A DNA stretch of 9,017 nucleotides from Hyphococcus sp. (lineage in GTDB: Bacteria > Pseudomonadota > Alphaproteobacteria > Caulobacterales > Parvularculaceae), in assembly GCA_021604585.1 (NCBI GenBank), contig BQJG01000093.1, forward strand, positions 1-9,017, written 5' to 3'. Below, in pieces: positions 1-6,690 of this stretch. Within the stretch, counting starts at the first letter, position 1; each line of letters starts with the position of its first letter. Under the pieces are notes generated by a model, which was given only the letters and a program-made list of their open reading frames with translations, was not told the origin of the DNA and ran no database searches. The translations under genes were made by a program, and so were the position numbers.

Positions 1-1
1 C

Positions 2-163
2 CAGCGCCTGCTCGGCTTGGGGCTCGACCCGATCACTCTGGAGGAAGGCCTTCTCGAAGAGGTCACAGAAATCGCCAAGAAATACGCTCATCGCTGCGAC
101 AAAACCAAAATCCCCTGCATTTCCTATTGGACGACCGAACAGCAAGGCAAATCGAAGGCGTAG
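2..163 (+). CDS. 3' end of an unrecognised gene (partial)
   Basis: An open frame runs in from the left edge and ends at TAG 161-163, giving the last 53 residues of a protein whose start lies outside the window. The visible part is hydrophilic, with an acidic stretch (LEEGLLEEVTEIAKKYAHRC) and a final basic segment ending GKSKA. Two cysteines (in HRCDK and IPCISYW) are present. No membrane segment, repeat or RTX signature is seen, so it is not another member of the RTX cluster. Codon choice (CTC, ATC, GAG, GGC) suits a GC-rich genome and supports real coding. I do not recognise the family and assign no function. The gap to the next gene is 134 nt, so co-transcription is possible but not shown. 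Confidence 0.6.
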   Translation, partial: QRLLGLGLDPITLEEGLLEEVTEIAKKYAHRCDKTKIPCISYWTTEQQGKSKA

Positions 164-245
164 GTCTGTCGATTGGCTTTACCCATTAGGCTAATATTGC
201 GCATAAGGACGATGTAAGAAGCCACTGGCCTCTATTGTCTTCTGT

Positions 246-263
246 GGCTATGCTTCAATAGCC
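246..263. repeat. Short inverted repeat upstream of the metalloprotease gene
   Basis: GGCTAT at 246-251 and ATAGCC at 258-263 are perfect complements separated by 6 nt. The hairpin sits 20 nt before the GGAG ribosome-binding site of the next gene. It has no T-tract, so it is a poor terminator. It could be a small operator or mRNA hairpin, or chance. Nothing else in 164-297 stands out, and no convincing sigma-70 -35/-10 pair was found. Confidence 0.25.
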
Positions 264-283
264 TGCATGTGTTTGGCCAGTAT

Positions 284-287
284 GGAG
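284..287 (+). promoter_or_regulatory. Ribosome-binding site of the RTX metalloprotease gene
   Basis: GGAG lies 10 nt upstream of ATG 298. An in-frame TAG at 259-261 closes the frame upstream, and no ATG, GTG or TTG codon lies in frame between that stop and 298. Position 298 is therefore the only reasonable start. Confidence 0.55.
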
Positions 288-297
288 TTGCGCGCCG

Positions 298-2670
298 ATG
301 TGGACTTTCAACACAGGAACGACGGCCGGCGCCAGCCAGTCGCAAATCAATCAAGTGATGAGCGTCGTTCAGGACGCCGCAAATTATTGGGGGCGTTATT
401 TTGATTTCCACGCGAATGCTACGCTGGACGTCGTTGTCAATATCGTGTCGCTCGGAGGTACGACGCTCGCTCAAGCCGGCACGAATTTTTTCTATGATCA
501 TTCATCTGGCGGCGTAGATGTTTACAAGGCCGTTACGATTGAGGAAATTTCGTCCGGATTAGATTTGAATGGCGCCTCATCCGACATTGAAATCGACGTC
601 AATCTCGATTCGATCCTAGCTGACGAATTTTTCTATGGCGGCCTGTCGAACCCAAATGTCCCTTTCGCGAAATATGATCTGTTCACGGTGCTTTTGCACG
701 AGATCGGGCACGGGCTCGGGTTTCTTTCGCTGATTGTCGAGCCAGGAACTGACATCGCTGTCTATGATGAGTCTGTCGTTCACAATGCGTCAGGCTATTT
801 TTTCATTGGCGCCAACGCCGTCGCCGTCAATGGCGGCGCCGTGGACCTTGATGACGAGCCGAGCCACACTGACGATTCATTTATCGATTTAATGTCGCCT
901 TCGTTGCAGAATGGGCAGCGGGTTTTTCTTTCTGCCCTTGATATTGCAATTCTTCAGGACGCCGGACTATCGGTGCGCGCGCCCACGGCTGGGAATGACA
1001 CAATATATGGATTTGAAACAGGGTTTGACGGCCTCACCTATGTTGGCGGGAATGATTATATTGAACTTCTCGGCGGCGCCGACACCTATTTCGGCCTGAG
1101 CGGCAACGACACGATCGATGGCGGCGCCGGCGACGATACAATTCACGGCGGCGTTGGTGCGGATCAAATCGACGGCGGAGATGGAACCGATACGGCCTCT
1201 TACAAAAACTCTGTGCAGGGAGTGAGCATAAATCTCTTCGTGGGAACCGGAAATGACGGCGATGCGGCTGGAGATGTTTTGTTGAATATCGAGAACGTTA
1301 TTGGTTCGAATGACGAAGATTATCTGTATGGCAACGACTCTCCAAACCACATTGCGGGCGAGGCTGGCGACGATGGAATCGGCGGGCATGGAGGCAATGA
1401 CACTGTCTCTGGCGGCAATGGGGCTGATTATATAACAGGCGGCGCGGGATCTGATTTGTTAATGGGCGACGCTGGCGATGACAGGATATTTGGAGAAGGC
1501 GATCAGGACACTTTGTTCGGCGGCAATGGCGACGACAGTCTGGTTGGCGGCGCTGGCTTCGATCTCATTTCCGGTGAATCCGGCAATGACACGCTGGATG
1601 GGGGCGATGATGACGACACGCTGTTCGGGGGTAATGCCAATGATTTGTTGTTCGGCGGCGGGGCGTCGGATTCTTTGAACGGTGAAGGCGGTGAGGACAC
1701 GCTCTATGGCGGGCTCGGGGCTGACATGCTGCTCGGCGATCTTGGCGCCGATAATTTGTACGGAGAAGATGGCGCGGACACGCTTGATGGCGGCGGCGGG
1801 GCGGACACGCTTGATGGCGGGATCGGAAACGATCTGTTGCTGGGCGGGCTCGCCGATGACCGTTTGCTTGGCAATGACGGCAACGACACGCTGGACGGCG
1901 GCGCGCGTCATGACGTGCTGGCGGGCCAGGCGGGCGACGATTCGCTCTTGGGCGGGATCGGCAATGACAGCCTGACCGGCGGTGATGACAATGACACGCT
2001 GAATGGCGGCGGCGGCAATGACACGGCTGGCGGCGGCACGGGAGACGACGTGATGCTGGGCGAGGCCGGCGACGATCTTCTCAATGGCGGCGAGGGGTTT
2101 GATACGATTGACGGCGGCAACGGCGATGACCGGCTGGCGGGCGCGGCGGGCGATGACTCGGTGTCCGGCGGCGCCGGCAATGACGTTGTGAAGGGCAATG
2201 ACGGCAATGACACGCTTCAGGGCGGCAATCTCAACGACACGCTTAACGGCGGTGCTGACAACGATCTGCTCGACGGCGGCAATAATGACGACCGACTGAC
2301 CGGCGCCAATGGCGACGACACGCTGATCGGCGGCTCGGGCAATGACACACTTTTGGGCAATGCCGGGACGGACATGCTGACCGGCGGGACCGGCGATGAT
2401 GTGCTGAGCGGCCATGCGGGCGATGATCTGTTCGTCTTTGCAGCTGGCGACGGCATCGACGTGATCATCGACTTCAGCGCGGGCGCGGCTTCGGAAGACG
2501 TCATCGAACTGTCAGGCTTCGGCGCGGCGTTTGATGATTTTGCGGACGTCACCACCGCCGCGTCAGACGATGGCGTCGACACCACCATCGATCTCGGCGG
2601 CGGCCAGACGATCACGCTTCTCGGCGTCCTCGCTGCCGATCTCCATCAGGATGATTTCTTGTTTAGCTAG
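298..2670 (+). CDS. RTX-tailed zinc metalloprotease (leishmanolysin-like), type I secreted
   Basis: A 790-residue protein predicted to be an extracellular zinc endopeptidase. Residues 1-230 form the catalytic module: HEIGHGLGF (134-142) supplies two zinc histidines (H134, H138) and the general base E135. Residue 144, where classic metzincins carry the third histidine, is serine. H190 (in EPSHTDDSFIDLMSP), with M199 as a Met-turn, is the likely third ligand, as in leishmanolysin (M8), where the third histidine follows an insertion. The segment LSALDIAILQDAGL (211-224) matches the usual end of such domains. Residues about 231-709 are calcium-binding GGxGxDxLx nonapeptides, broken at 299-346 by a spacer of the kind common in RTX proteins (INLFVGTGNDGDAAGD...NIENVIGS). 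Residues 710-790, from DLFVFAAGDG to DDFLFS, are the RTX C-terminal/secretion region. There is no signal peptide. No HlyB/HlyD-type exporter is nearby. Physiological substrate unknown. Confidence 0.88.
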   Translation: MWTFNTGTTAGASQSQINQVMSVVQDAANYWGRYFDFHANATLDVVVNIVSLGGTTLAQAGTNFFYDHSSGGVDVYKAVTIEEISSGLDLNGASSDIEIDVNLDSILADEFFYGGLSNPNVPFAKYDLFTVLLHEIGHGLGFLSLIVEPGTDIAVYDESVVHNASGYFFIGANAVAVNGGAVDLDDEPSHTDDSFIDLMSPSLQNGQRVFLSALDIAILQDAGLSVRAPTAGNDTIYGFETGFDGLTYVGGNDYIELLGGADTYFGLSGNDTIDGGAGDDTIHGGVGADQIDGGDGTDTASYKNSVQGVSINLFVGTGNDGDAAGDVLLNIENVIGSNDEDYLYGNDSPNHIAGEAGDDGIGGHGGNDTVSGGNGADYITGGAGSDLLMGDAGDDRIFGEGDQDTLFGGNGDDSLVGGAGFDLISGESGNDTLDGGDDDDTLFGGNANDLLFGGGASDSLNGEGGEDTLYGGLGADMLLGDLGADNLYGEDGADTLDGGGGADTLDGGIGNDLLLGGLADDRLLGNDGNDTLDGGARHDVLAGQAGDDSLLGGIGNDSLTGGDDNDTLNGGGGNDTAGGGTGDDVMLGEAGDDLLNGGEGFDTIDGGNGDDRLAGAAGDDSVSGGAGNDVVKGNDGNDTLQGGNLNDTLNGGADNDLLDGGNNDDRLTGANGDDTLIGGSGNDTLLGNAGTDMLTGGTGDDVLSGHAGDDLFVFAAGDGIDVIIDFSAGAASEDVIELSGFGAAFDDFADVTTAASDDGVDTTIDLGGGQTITLLGVLAADLHQDDFLFS
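1774..1820 (+). repeat. Recent 27-bp unit duplication inside the RTX array
   Basis: An identical 20-bp block occurs at 1774-1793 and 1801-1820, exactly 27 bp (nine codons) apart, encoding two adjacent ADTLDGG units. Most neighbouring RTX units differ at silent sites, so this pair looks like a recent in-frame slippage or unequal-crossover event. Confidence 0.7.
1843..2670 (+). repeat. Shared RTX/C-terminal cassette, copy 1
   Basis: Codons 516-790 plus the stop of the metalloprotease gene align, almost without gaps, with 4685-5515 of the next gene. Both start at GGLADDR and end at DDFLFS-stop, and the second copy is longer by one codon. Residue order is conserved even at degenerate RTX positions (GNDGNDTL.GGNLNDTLNGGADND, then RLTGA). 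This shows that the tails are copies of one ancestor and not merely similar repeats. Nucleotide divergence is mostly at third positions. Confidence 0.8.
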
Positions 2671-2688
2671 GCGAGACCACAAATAAAT

Positions 2689-2724
2689 CGCCGCCATCTC
2701 TGATGGTGCGCTGCGGTGGCGGCG
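2689..2724. terminator. Possible weak terminator hairpin after the metalloprotease gene
   Basis: CGCCGCCA (2689-2696) pairs with TGGCGGCG (2717-2724) across a 20-nt loop, 18 nt after the stop codon. The stem is GC-rich but is followed by TCTCCC and not a T-run. A classic rho-independent terminator is therefore uncertain, and it could be a 3'-stabilising structure. Confidence 0.35.
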
Positions 2725-2738
2725 TCTCCCGCGCCGTC

Positions 2739-2759
2739 TTCACTTATATTTGAAGTGAA
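2739..2759. repeat. TTCACTT-N7-AAGTGAA inverted repeat
   Basis: A perfect 7-bp inverted repeat with a 7-nt AT-rich centre (ATATTTG) lies 69 nt before the next start codon. Size and symmetry suit a dimeric-repressor operator, but it also abuts a stretch that resembles an insertion-sequence end. Either reading is inference. Confidence 0.4.
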
Positions 2760-2817
2760 CTGTCCCCGGAGTTGGGTACCATCAGCGCAAGGGTGATGGC
2801 CAAATTCAAAGACTAGC

Positions 2818-2822
2818 GGGGG
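2818..2822 (+). promoter_or_regulatory. Ribosome-binding site of the first propeller-RTX gene
   Basis: GGGGG lies 5 nt before ATG 2828. An in-frame TAG occupies 2825-2827, directly before that ATG, so the start cannot lie further upstream. Confidence 0.55.
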
Positions 2823-2827
2823 CATAG

Positions 2828-5515
2828 ATGGGCGTCGGATTCAGCACCGGGAGACAGAGCATCGGCTCGGCGCCGACGCGGCTCGATCGCATTGACGGCA
2901 TCGGGATAACGGAGGAGGCGGGACTTCTCGGCTTCAATCGCGTGCCGCCCGATCACAATGGCGCCGTGGGCCAGAACCACGTCATTTCAGTTCTGAACCA
3001 TGTGATGCAGATCTATGACAAGAGCGGAAATTTGTTATCGACGCAAACGCTAGAGTCGCTCTTTGGCGTTATTGGAGGGAACAGCGTTCTTCCCGTGGAT
3101 CCAAACATTCTCTACGATCCCTATACGGAACGCTTCGTTTACGTTTCTTTTGAAGTCACCGGCATTGATGGAGCTGTCAATCAGTCAAACGATCAGATCC
3201 GGTTGAATATCGCCGTCTCGAAAACGAGCAACCCGCTCGATGGCTGGTTCGTTCGCTCCATCGACGCAAAGACAGTCATTAACGGCCAGAACACCTGGAG
3301 CGATTATCCGGGCGTCGCCGTGGATGGCGATGCGATCTACATCACGGCGAACATGTTTCAGTTCGATGGGGCGCAGAATTTTGCTGGGAACCGCCTCTGG
3401 ATTATCGACAAGGGCGATGGCGGCGGCGGGCTTTACGATGGCGGCGCGCTCTCTTTTACAAAGCATGATCCGGTGGCCGCCGCCGGATCGGGCGCGGTGA
3501 ACGCGACTCTGATCCCGGTGCGTTATGCGGATGACGGGCCGGCTGGGCCGGGCGTGTTTCTGGCGTCGGCCAGCGGGGTCTCCAACGGCGCCAGTGAAAT
3601 CATCCAGATCTTTCATGTGACCGATCCGCTTGGAAGCCCTGGTTTTTCCGTGCAGCAGATTTCGCTTGGCGACATCAGCAATGAAAATTTGAATTTCTTG
3701 CCGGCGGCGACGCAGCTTGGGTCCGCCAATGTGCTGGGCTCCGGTGATGCGCGCATCAATTCCGGCGGCGCAGTCTGGTTTGAGGGCAAGATTTATCTCA
3801 CCTTTTCCGTTGCGCCGAAGTTTGGGCCCGATGCCGGGCAAACAACCACGCACTGGGTTGAGTTAGACGCCACGGCGCCAGCCGCAATCAGCCTCATTCA
3901 ACAAGGCAATATTGGTGGAGAAGATATTGGGCCGGGCGCTCACACATTTCACTCGTCCATAAACGTCAACAAAGACGGTTCGGTGCTGATCAATTTTTCC
4001 GCTTCGGGCCCGACGATTTATCCCGGCGCTTATTATGCCTTTCGCGGCGCCGATGATCCGGCGGGCGCCTTTGGGCCGGCGCAGACGCTCAGCGTTGGCG
4101 TTGATCATTATTTCCGCAACCGTCAGGGCGAGGGCATCAGCGCGCAAACGACAAACCGCTGGGGCGATTTTTCCGGCGTCGGCGTTGATCCCGTAGATGG
4201 CACGACATTCTGGTTTTTCAATCAGTATGCGGACACCAGAGGATCGCCCAACGCCGCCGGGCAAGATGGCCGCTGGCGGGTGGTGATCGGCAGCGCGCGC
4301 CCGACGATTCAGAATTTTCAGTTCGATGCTGACAGCGCCAATGAGAGTTTTTATGGCGGGCTGGGCGAGGATGTGCTGCAGCTCAATGCGCTCGCCGCCA
4401 ATACGCGGGTCGACATATCGCAAAATGGCGACGGCTCAATCAATGCAGCCTTTGGCGACGGCGCCAGCGGCGTCGCCAAAGCGTATTTCATCGAGGCGGT
4501 GCTGTTTCGCGGCGGCGCAGGCGATGACACGCTCATGATCGGTGGCCCTTTCAATCCGCTGCTGCTGGCCGGCCGGCCTTTTGTCGGCGATGGCGGCGAC
4601 GGCGCTGATTTCTTTTCAGGCGCAGGTCTGACATCGGCGGTCGATGTCGAGTTTTTCGGCGGTGACGGCGCCGATACGCTGATTGGCGGCCTTGCCGACG
4701 ATCGCATTCTCGGCGGCGCCGGGAATGACGTGATCGACGGCGGTGATCGCCATGATGTCTTGCTGGCGGGGCAGGCCGGAGACGATTCCATCATTGGCGG
4801 CATAGGCGACGACAAGCTAACGGGCGGCGATGACAATGATACACTCGACGGCGGCGGCGGCGATGACACCGCCTCGGGCGGCGCCGGTGATGATCTTGTG
4901 CTTGGCGATTCAGGCGACGATCTGATTACTGGCGGCGAAGGCCTCGACACGCTTGACGGCGGCAATGGCAATGACCGCATGGCCGGCGCGGCGGGCGATG
5001 ATGTGGTGAGCGGCGGCGCCGGGAACGACGTTGTCAAAGGCAATGACGGCAATGATACGCTCGACGGCGGCAATTTGAACGACACGCTGAATGGCGGCGC
5101 CGACAACGACACCCTCGATGGCGGCAACGGAAATGACCGGCTAACGGGCGCCAGAGGGGATGATGTGCTCATAGGCGGCGCGGGCGATGACACGCTGCTG
5201 GGCAATCGAGGCGCGGACAGCTTGACCGGCGGGACTGGCGATGATGCGCTGACCGGCCATGCGGGCGACGATCTCTTCGTGTTCGCCGCAGGCGACGGAA
5301 ATGACGTCATTACCGATTTCACCGCGGGCGCGGCATCTGAAGACGTGATCGAGCTGTCGGGCTTCGGCGCTGCGTTTGATGAGTTCTCGGATGTCACCGC
5401 TGCGGCCTCGGACGATGGCGCCGACACGACGATTGATCTCGGCGGCGGGGCGACGCTCACACTCTCTGGTGTTCTGGTTGCAGACCTCCACAGCGATGAT
5501 TTTCTGTTTAGCTAG
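2828..5515 (+). CDS. RTX exoprotein with N-terminal beta-propeller-like domain
   Basis: An 895-residue protein, probably exported by a type I system. Residues about 1-490 look like a sialidase/propeller-type fold. Visible landmarks are PPDHNGAVGQNHVISVLN (40-57), QIYDKSGNLL (61-70), DPNILYDPYTERFVYVSFEV (91-110), a blade around NTWSDYPGVAVDGDAIYITAN (155-175) and a late blade NRWGDFSGVGVDP. The domain ends near residue 490 at RWRVVIGSA. These resemble secreted proteins with a DPNGxVGPNH opening, seen by recall and not by search. No sialidase Asp-box or catalytic set was identified, so no enzyme activity is claimed. A linker (about 491-560) leads to RTX nonapeptides from about 562. The C-terminal region from DLFVFAAGDG to DDFLFS closely matches the upstream metalloprotease. 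There is no signal peptide. One extra leucine (DVLLAGQ) breaks the nonapeptide register relative to the protease copy. The gene lies 157 nt after the protease gene on the same strand. Confidence 0.82.
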   Translation: MGVGFSTGRQSIGSAPTRLDRIDGIGITEEAGLLGFNRVPPDHNGAVGQNHVISVLNHVMQIYDKSGNLLSTQTLESLFGVIGGNSVLPVDPNILYDPYTERFVYVSFEVTGIDGAVNQSNDQIRLNIAVSKTSNPLDGWFVRSIDAKTVINGQNTWSDYPGVAVDGDAIYITANMFQFDGAQNFAGNRLWIIDKGDGGGGLYDGGALSFTKHDPVAAAGSGAVNATLIPVRYADDGPAGPGVFLASASGVSNGASEIIQIFHVTDPLGSPGFSVQQISLGDISNENLNFLPAATQLGSANVLGSGDARINSGGAVWFEGKIYLTFSVAPKFGPDAGQTTTHWVELDATAPAAISLIQQGNIGGEDIGPGAHTFHSSINVNKDGSVLINFSASGPTIYPGAYYAFRGADDPAGAFGPAQTLSVGVDHYFRNRQGEGISAQTTNRWGDFSGVGVDPVDGTTFWFFNQYADTRGSPNAAGQDGRWRVVIGSARPTIQNFQFDADSANESFYGGLGEDVLQLNALAANTRVDISQNGDGSINAAFGDGASGVAKAYFIEAVLFRGGAGDDTLMIGGPFNPLLLAGRPFVGDGGDGADFFSGAGLTSAVDVEFFGGDGADTLIGGLADDRILGGAGNDVIDGGDRHDVLLAGQAGDDSIIGGIGDDKLTGGDDNDTLDGGGGDDTASGGAGDDLVLGDSGDDLITGGEGLDTLDGGNGNDRMAGAAGDDVVSGGAGNDVVKGNDGNDTLDGGNLNDTLNGGADNDTLDGGNGNDRLTGARGDDVLIGGAGDDTLLGNRGADSLTGGTGDDALTGHAGDDLFVFAAGDGNDVITDFTAGAASEDVIELSGFGAAFDEFSDVTAAASDDGADTTIDLGGGATLTLSGVLVADLHSDDFLFS
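4685..5515 (+). repeat. Shared RTX/C-terminal cassette, copy 2
   Basis: Codons 620-895 plus the stop are the second copy of the tail also present at 1843-2670. The only visible length difference is one codon (DVLLAGQ here, DVLAGQ in copy 1). Upstream of GGLADDR the two proteins stop resembling each other beyond generic RTX similarity, so the cassette boundary is fairly sharp. Confidence 0.8.
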
Positions 5516-5634
5516 GGCGTTTCCGAGGAAAGGTGGCTCCCGGTTTTTCGTCCGGAAACGCTCTATTATTAGACTCTAGCGCATTTCTGATCGGAAAAGC
5601 GCGCCACACTTTTCCCGAAATTCGTTAGGCGCGC
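5516..5634. repeat. Palindromic mosaic intergenic repeat (Hyphomicrobiales-type)
   Basis: This element starts right after the stop codon of the propeller-RTX gene and fills most of the gap to the convergent sulfotransferase gene. It holds two palindromes: GCGTTTCCG (5517-5525) with CGGAAACGC (5553-5561), and GCGCGCC (5599-5605) with GGCGCGC (5628-5634). Between them lies CTCTAGCGCATTTCTGATC. The arrangement (GCGTTTCC arm, a GTGGCTCCCGGTTTTTCG-like loop, GGAAACGC, then CTAG-GCATTTCTGATCGGAAAA) resembles, from memory, an abundant intergenic repeat of Rhizobiales genomes. Its hairpins could also end transcription from both convergent genes, although no long T-run is present. Confidence 0.6.
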
Positions 5635-5660
5635 GGGCCCATTGCCGCCGCTGCTGTTGA

Positions 5661-6437
5661 TTACAGTCCGGCTTCGCTCCAGGCGGCCTTCAGTCTACGG
5701 AGGACGTGAGAGAAAGATTGATCCAGCTCTTGGACCGTCTTGGCCGCCAGTTTTTCTTTGTGATCGCCCGGGGTGACTTTTCTCACATGATTGTCTTTGT
5801 CTTCCGGCGGGCGCCGGGCTGCAACTTTGGTAAATTCCGATACGATCTCCCCGGCTTGGGATTCCGGAACCTTAAAGAACCGGCAAACATCTAAAAAATA
5901 TGGCTCTGGCTGAAGCACCATTTCTTCGTATGTTTTCAACCTCAGGTTGAATTTATCGGATAACTCAAAAAATCTGTCATATCGCTCAAGATATTCCGGG
6001 GCTTTCATCAGAACGAAGTCATCTATAGGGCGGTTGCGCCATTCGTCACGCCAGTCTTTTTCCGGATGAAAAGTGGGTGTGGACGGGTGGCTGAAGATTT
6101 CAGAAAAATAGAGTGACACCAAAACATCTCGCGGATCGCGCAAATGCAGAATGGTCCTTGTGCGGGATAGGTCGAGCTTCGGCGGCAAGAAATCGGCCAA
6201 TCGGATCGGCCCGGCCAAAAAACTTTCCCTGCCCCATAAACGGCTTTGTGGAAGGTCTTCGTTGAAGGTATAATACGGGCTGTCGCGCGGCAAATTGGGC
6301 CCGAAATGTATACACCCCAAGGTTGCGGCGACCCGCTTGCAAAGCTTGTTTATTAATTGTGAGCCAGATTTGTGCTGCGCGAGGTAAATCAGTTGCAATT
6401 TGCGCGGCCTTTCTTTTGCATAGGGGCTGCGGCGCAC
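5661..6437 (-). CDS. Sulfotransferase family protein (PAPS-dependent type)
   Basis: A 258-residue protein of the sulfotransferase fold, expected to move sulfate from PAPS to an acceptor hydroxyl or amine. HKSGSQLINKL (22-32) sits where the 5'-phosphosulfate-binding P-loop (classically PKSGTTWL) belongs, with K23 and S24 kept but the TTW replaced. LHLRDPRDVLVSLYFSE (97-113) is the 3'-phosphate-binding motif, with R100 and S108. LKTYEEMV (167-174) matches the family YEDL segment, and VRKVTPGDHKEKL (218-230) matches the RKGxxGDWKxxF PAPS-binding end, with W changed to H. No signal peptide is seen, so it is probably cytosolic or peripheral. The start is GTG (6435-6437) with no clear Shine-Dalgarno. 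The frame stays open to about 6512 without an ATG, so the start is uncertain. Hand-counted GC at 5881-6000 is about 39%, against about 67% at 1981-2040, which suggests a separate, perhaps transferred, origin. Acceptor unknown. Confidence 0.85.
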   Translation of the reverse strand: MRRSPYAKERPRKLQLIYLAQHKSGSQLINKLCKRVAATLGCIHFGPNLPRDSPYYTFNEDLPQSRLWGRESFLAGPIRLADFLPPKLDLSRTRTILHLRDPRDVLVSLYFSEIFSHPSTPTFHPEKDWRDEWRNRPIDDFVLMKAPEYLERYDRFFELSDKFNLRLKTYEEMVLQPEPYFLDVCRFFKVPESQAGEIVSEFTKVAARRPPEDKDNHVRKVTPGDHKEKLAAKTVQELDQSFSHVLRRLKAAWSEAGL

Positions 6438-6627
6438 GCCACGCCGCGCCCGACTGTAGAGGCGAGATTGACCATGTGCTTTTAGCGAGCGCGGCCGTAG
6501 AGGTCGAGGTTAGCGCCATAGTCCGGACCAATGGCGGCCTTAGTGCAACCATAAAGAGCTGGATCATTCAGCTCGCCGGTTTCGCGTCGGCAAGGCAGGG
6601 GGTTTGGGGGAGAGTTCCGAGCATTCC

Positions 6628-6643
6628 TGTGATGTGTGACACA
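6628..6643. promoter_or_regulatory. CRP/FNR-like palindrome in the divergent upstream region
   Basis: TGTGA-N6-ACACA matches 9 of the 10 fixed positions of the TGTGA-N6-TCACA CRP consensus. It lies 61 nt before ATG 6705, inside the 267-nt region between the divergent sulfotransferase and second propeller-RTX genes. Overlapping it is a perfect TGTGT-G-ACACA palindrome (6633-6643). Binding by a CRP-family regulator is inference. Confidence 0.3.
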
Positions 6644-6662
6644 CAAGGCGTTTTTGCGCTTT

Positions 6663-6679
6663 GTTAAGGTCACGTTAAG
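6663..6679. repeat. Paired GTTAAG direct repeats upstream of the second propeller-RTX gene
   Basis: GTTAAG occurs at 6663-6668 and 6674-6679, 11 bp apart, which is one helical turn. The pair lies just upstream of the ribosome-binding site. It could be a regulator half-site pair or chance. Confidence 0.25.
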
Positions 6680-6690
6680 CAACAACCAAT

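Noticed and set aside
298..400. Possible N-terminal signal peptide on the metalloprotease
   Set aside because: Residues 1-40 have no n-region charge plus hydrophobic core plus cleavage site. The RTX tail gives a sufficient export route.
1459..2415. Long antisense open frame opposite the RTX array (318 codons), and similar ones at 4351-5460 and 7293-8519
   Set aside because: They arise because the 27-bp GGC/GAT-rich repeat leaves the reverse strand free of stops. The products are low-complexity (VIAxxA or SSPxPP repeats) and match no family.
1069..2430. Regular 27-bp periodic repeats that might suggest a CRISPR array or satellite
   Set aside because: The periodicity is codon-phased, continuous without unique spacers, and encodes GGxGxDxLx nonapeptides. 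It is protein-level RTX repetition.
2828..4300. Calling the first propeller domain a sialidase
   Set aside because: No Asp-box (SxDxGxTW) or arginine-triad motif could be found, so only a fold-level description is given.
6482..6569. Minus-strand reading LYGCTKAAIGPDYGA, which recalls the YxxxK motif of short-chain dehydrogenases
   Set aside because: It is too short, has no Rossmann glycine motif or other family segments around it, and is closed by a stop shortly after. Chance is the simpler explanation, though a gene relic cannot be excluded.
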